A stretch of DNA of 64,000 nucleotides from Galerina marginata (lineage: Eukaryota; Basidiomycota; Agaricomycetes; Agaricales; Galerinaceae), in the NCBI GenBank assembly GCA_023014335.1, contig JAECYW010000024.1:186001-250000 (forward strand). The letters are read 5' to 3'. Position numbers and translations under genes: made by a program. The notes beneath the pieces were generated by a model, which saw only the letters and a program-made list of their open reading frames with translations, ran no database searches and was not told the origin of the DNA. Position 1 is the first letter of the stretch, and each line of letters begins with the position of its first letter. Below, piece after piece: positions 59,661 through 64,000 of the stretch.

Positions 59661-60074
59661 CACATAGGACAGTGCTAAAAATACATACTGTACGGGAATA
59701 CCCCGATCAACGAAGTAGACGTAATATACGGGTTCAGTCTGACAAACCAATTTTGCTACGAAGTCGACGGGTTCCATGGTCCGATCGGAATGGCTACGAT
59801 GTAGCCGTAGGGTATGGTCCGATTGGATTTTGCTTTTCACCTAGCGGAGACCGCAATTTTTTTTGCACCTCCAAAAAATGGCATTTCGGGGCCCATTGGA
59901 AAATTGTCAGTCTGTCGGGCTGCCGGGTTTGCTCAGGATTTTTTAGTGGGTTTCAATTACATCAATAATCAATACAATTACAGTGCAGTAGGTCTGAAAA
60001 TTGATCAGCATTTTGGGGGGGGGGGGGGGGGTACATTGGAATGCTTGCAGGGGGCCGACAAATTGAAAGTGAAA

Positions 60075-60530
60075 GGTCGGCCTCCACTGGGTGAATGATA
60101 ATATTTGCGGAGCCCGCAAAATTGAAATAGAATGTCGGCCTCCGCTAGGTGAATGATAATATTTGCGGTTCCCGCAAATTGAAAATAGAATGTCGGCTTC
60201 CGCTAGGTGAATAATAATATTTGCGGAGCCCACAAAATTGAAAATAGAATGTCGGCCTCCACTGGGTAAATGATAATATTTGCGGAGCCCGCAAGATTGA
60301 AAATAGGATGTCGGCCTCCGCTGCATGAATAATAATAGTTGCGGAGCCCGCAAAATTGAAAGTAGAACATCGGCCTCCGCTGTATGAATAATAATTGTTG
60401 CGGAGCCCGCAAAATTGAAAAATAGAACGTTGGCCTCCACTGAGCGAGCTATAATATTTGCGGAGCCCTGAAAAATTGAAACAACATGTCGGCCTTCACT
60501 GGGTGAGTGATAATATCTATGGAGGACCGC
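60075..60530 (+). repeat. tandem units of about 58 bp in the left arm
   Basis: GTCGGCCTCCGCTAGGTGAA followed by TGATAATATTTGCGGAGCCC and GCAAAATTGAAAATAGAAT recurs about seven to eight times with small changes. The long open frames seen here are by-products of the periodicity. Confidence 0.75.
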
Positions 60531-61829
60531 AATATGGAAAATAAAATGTTGGCCTCCACTTGGTGGATTATAATACCCGTAATATCCATCCCAATTGAAA
60601 ATAGGGTCTTGGTCTTGGGCTGGGTTACATCTAATATTTGCGGAGCCCCGGAAAATGAAAAATGGAATGGCGGGCTCCGCATATTGTAATCTGTGCGGGG
60701 CCCAAAAACTCGAAATGGTATCATAGTATGGAAATAAATTGGTACTACCTGAATAACATTCATCTGCAGTGTTTTTCAAAGTCTCAAATGTGGATATAGG
60801 CTGGTCATTTCATTTAGTGTACTATAGCAATATTCCACAGGGGTTTACACAACTTGTGGAGAACTCAAGAGGAAAATAATGGGTGAGGAGGAGGAAGAGG
60901 CCAAATCACTAATATGATATTTGTATCCACTTACTTCCTCAATATCATGTCCCCTACTCACTTTTATGCCATCCTCTATTACTGGATAATGCTAAAGGCA
61001 CTCCCAGGTATCTATAAATCTTACCAGCCGTAGAAAAACTGAATTACTTATATCACAACTTGGAACCTCCCATTTATGATACAAGACATTGTCCTACTCT
61101 GCCTCCTCATGGTTTATTTTCTTTTGAGGTCTCTAGAATTTGTTTAAGCCACTTTAAAATCATTCTACAGTAGACTAAAGTGAATTAGTAGCTTCTGTTC
61201 ATGTTCTAAGACCTTGAAATACAGTTGGTATTGACATTATGCAGTCCCAAAGGCTGAATTCAGCTTCAATTTGGCCAAACTCCATAGTTAATGCAATTCA
61301 CCCACAAGAAAACAATGTACTTCAGAGAGTCTGCATGGGGTCATGTAAGGGAAGCAATGGGTATACATATGGGTTGCAATCCACACACCTGTGACCCTCA
61401 AAACGAGCCCAAGGACTCAATTTTTGGTGGAGAATTGAATGAGATATACCTAATTTTGGGAAAATCATCGCAATTGGTTGTATCTTACTCATTTCTCCAT
61501 TGCTTTTGACGTTCTGGGAGCTGCTTTGAAGGATAAACTGTGCAGTTTGCGGGGTTAGGTACTGGCAAGTACAGATTCGGGTAAGGGCCCAGACACCTGT
61601 GGGTTAGTAGTTACCGATTTATTTCCATACTATGATACCATTTCGAGTTTTTGGGCCCCGCACAGATTACAATATGCAGAGCCCGCCATTCCATTTTTCA
61701 TTTTCCGGGGCTCCGCAAATATTAGATGTAACCCAGCCCAAGACCAAGACCCTATTTTCAATTGGGATGGATATTACGGGTATTATAATCCACCAAGTGG
61801 AGGCCAACATTTTATTTTCCATATTGCGG

Positions 61830-62345
61830 TCCTCCATAGATATTATCACTCACCCAGTGAAGGCCGACATGTTGTTTCAATTTTTCAGGGCTCTGCAAAT
61901 ATTATAGCTCACTCAGTGGAGGCCAACGTTCTATTTTTCAATTTTGCGGGCTCCGCAACAATTATTATTCATACAGCGGAGGCCGATGTTCTACTTTCAA
62001 TTTTGCGGGCTCCGCAACTATTATTATTCATGCAGCGGAGGCCGACATCCTATTTTCAATCTTGCGGGCTCCGCAAATATTATCATTTACCCAGTGGAGG
62101 CCGACATTCTATTTTCAATTTTGCGGGCTCCGCAAATATTATTATTCACCTAGCGGAAGCCGACATTCTATTTTCAATTTGCGGGAACTGCAAATATTAT
62201 CATTCACCTAGCGGAGGCCGACATTCTATTTCAATTTTGCGGGCTCCGCAAATATTATCATTCACCTAGCGGAGGCCGACATTCTATTTCAATTTTGCGG
62301 GCTCCGCAAATATTATCATTCACCCAGTGGAGGCCGACCTTTCAC
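61830..62345 (-). repeat. tandem units of about 58 bp in the right arm
   Basis: Reverse-complement counterpart of the left-arm array with one additional unit near 62220-62280, which accounts for most of the arm length difference. Confidence 0.75.
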
Positions 62346-62749
62346 TTTCAATTTGTCGGCCCCCTGCAAGCATTCCAATGTACCCCCCCCCCAAAAAAAT
62401 GCTGATCAATTTTCAGACCTACTGCACTGTAATTGTATTGATTATTGATGTAATTGAAACCCACTAAAAAATCCTGAGCAAACCCGGCAGCCCGACAGAC
62501 TGACAATTTTCCAATGGGCCCCGAAATGCCATTTTTTGGAGGTGCAAAAAAAATTGCGGTCTCCGCTAGGTGAAAAGCAAAATCCAATCGGGCCATACCC
62601 TACGGCTACATCGTAGCCATTCCGATCGGACCATGGAACCCGTCGACTTCGTAGCAAAATTGGTTTGTCAGACTGAACCCGTATATTACGTCTACTTCGT
62701 TGATCGGGGTATTCCCGTACAGTATGTATTTTTAGCACTGTCCTATGTG

Positions 62750-62756
62750 TGTCTTG
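62750..62756 (+). repeat. right target-site duplication TGTCTTG
   Basis: Direct copy of 59654-59660 on the other side of the element. Confidence 0.75.
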
Positions 62757-64000
62757 ACCCCGATGATAACTCTGGAAACGACCCCATGAGTGCCCAAACG
62801 ACACCTCGACCCCTTCATAGTAAACTCCCCACCAACCCAGCTGCCTTTGCCCTTTCCTCTGGCAGGAATGGCCCCAGGCACCCAATCCATTCCCAAGTGC
62901 CAACAACTTCTCATTTTGGCGTATCCTCCTTCTTGGGCCCACCAGACTCGATCCGCGCAAGATCTACAGATCCGCGCACTCGCCCTGGGCCGAGTACGTT
63001 CTCAGATGCCTTCAGCAGCGGGCTTCCCCGTCTGGATGCCTTCAGCAGCGGGCTTCCCCGTCTGGGTCTCATAACGCGACACCACCGTGATATCGACATG
63101 GACATGGTACTCGCCAATCCTTGGGAAGAGTCCGTTCTCGGTAAGCGCGTCGAGCACGATAGGCCTCCGTTGTTTCTACCAGATCCGGATTCTCCACTGA
63201 ATCAAACCAACGCCTTGGTTACGCCGGTAAGCCGCTGTAAAGGACCTAACAACCTGTCTGGCTGACCTCGAACACCTATAGACTCCAAAGCGTCCAAAGA
63301 TATTCAAAGAGCTAGAATCTGAGCCGATTTATCCACCTCCCACACGCAGAGTTCGCCAGGCCAATGCGACTCTGGTGAAGATGAATTCAAACTATATGAC
63401 GGAGCTGAATAACCACTTCGATCCGACAGGAACCTTTCAGAATGCTTTACTGGCAACATTCAGGGCGGACGCCGATTCAATGCTAAACACCGTTCAGCGA
63501 GAGCATGAACAGCGCATGCGGAAGCTGGAACATGATTACGAGGTTAGGGAGAGGGATTTGGAGGCAAAGGCAAAGGAGTTCCATGCGGAGGCGGAGAGGT
63601 TGAAACGCGAATCGGAGGCGAAGATGGAAGTGGAGCAGCAGCAACAGCAGGTATCGAGGAGGGAACAGCAGGTGGGCCAATGTTGATCGTTCTGTAAGGG
63701 TCTTGTTGATAAATCCATTTGCAAGGAGAGAGACTTGCGTGGTGCACAAGAGCTCGAAAAGGCGAAGGCCCTCATTTTTCGACAGGTCGAAGAGGCGAAG
63801 GAGCGAGTTGCTCAAGAGCTCGAAGAGGCGAAGGCGAAGGTACGCGTGATTTCCAACTGAGGTCGTTACCGACCCCATTCAAACTTCTCGCAGAACGAAG
63901 ACCAAGAAAGGAGACGCGTAGAATTGGAGCAAGAAATTGAAGAGATCCGGCGCGCAAAGCGTCAGACAGAAAAGTTATTGACTGATAGATTGGAAGAGCT

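Larger units (their letters stand above)
59661..62749. mobile_element. 3.1-kb foldback-like element with long inverted arms
   Basis: The element begins CACATAGGACAGTGC and ends with its reverse complement. The left arm is 59661 to about 60739 and the right arm about 61617-62749. The arms are near-identical over more than 1 kb apart from a poly-G length difference (long at about 60014, shorter in the right arm), one extra tandem unit on the right and scattered substitutions. The central 0.88 kb is AT-rich, with a short frame at 61291-61509 and no transposase. Long inverted arms built of direct repeats are the hallmark of foldback elements and some Mutator-like elements. The superfamily cannot be assigned from sequence alone, since only a 7-bp duplication leaves flush ends. 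Confidence 0.8.
59438..64000 (+). pseudogene. coiled-coil gene split by a foldback-like insertion
   Basis: The 5' part (59438-59660) encodes Asp/Glu-rich QEDPM repeats and three 17-residue repeats of the type DHNSNASRAGSVYLDA. In the third repeat the frame runs into a 3.1-kb inverted-repeat element. After the second flanking copy of TGTCTTG, at 62757, the same frame resumes as DPDDNSGNDPM, which fits the interrupted repeat. The rest continues to 63226, then in exons 63282-63671, 63726-63839 and from 63894 past the window edge. It contains FSSGLPRLDA repeats, TPKRPKIFKELE and a long heptad-like coiled coil rich in Glu, Lys, Gln and Arg. Exon and intron signals beyond the insertion remain intact, so the insertion may be young. 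With the element present the frame stops at 59968. Function unknown. Confidence 0.75.

Noticed and set aside
59943..60779. 278-codon minus-strand ORF and its mirror at 61632-62269
   Set aside because: The open frames follow from the roughly 58-bp periodic arms of the inverted-repeat element; the translation is a tandem artefact with no domain.

Overview
The window looks like nuclear DNA of a mushroom-forming basidiomycete (Agaricomycetes). Its genes are split by many short introns of about 45-60 nt. It carries DUF6533 membrane proteins, a heavily intron-split family-28 polygalacturonase, and several lineage-specific protein families known to me only from agaric genomes. I saw no rRNA, tRNA, CRISPR array or prokaryotic signal. 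Most genes are invisible as long ORFs, so I assembled them by chaining exons with phase-compatible GT-AG (sometimes GC-AG) introns. These models are predictions without transcript support.

Layout. 0-31 kb is gene-poor and rich in decayed sequence. It holds a MYND zinc-finger gene (0.5-1.7 kb), three DUF6533 multi-pass membrane genes on the minus strand (2.1-4.0, 8.3-10.1, 18.2-20.0 kb), two related small secreted proteins (7.9 and 15.0-15.4 kb), a six-cysteine secreted peptide (16.8-17.1 kb), an intact 19-exon GH28 endopolygalacturonase (24.2-26.2 kb), and three short inverted-repeat elements (10.9, 15.9-16.1, 28.8-29.7 kb). 31.6-48.1 kb is a triplicated segment: three intact plus-strand genes for one seven-helix membrane family with identical exon structure, identical TATA-to-ATG spacing and a shared GC-AG intron. 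A two-exon zinc-binding protein (39.3 kb) and one unrecognised spliced locus (38.2-38.5 kb) lie between the copies.

48.9-64 kb is a compact set of lineage-specific genes: a 1046-residue Pro/Ser-rich protein with a 4-nt first exon, a WD40 protein with a C-terminal membrane helix, a basic/acidic 259-residue protein, a 179-residue tail-anchored protein, a small protein of about 156 residues, and a coiled-coil gene. The middle of this set is bracketed by related satellite repeats in opposite orientation. The coiled-coil gene is split by a 3.1-kb foldback-like element whose long inverted arms are built from tandem units of about 58 bp and which is flanked by a 7-bp duplication of coding sequence.

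Working together. The secreted pectinase and small secreted proteins fit a plant- or litter-associated fungus. The DUF6533 and triplicated membrane proteins have no assigned function. The 49-64 kb genes may travel as a unit, which is inference.
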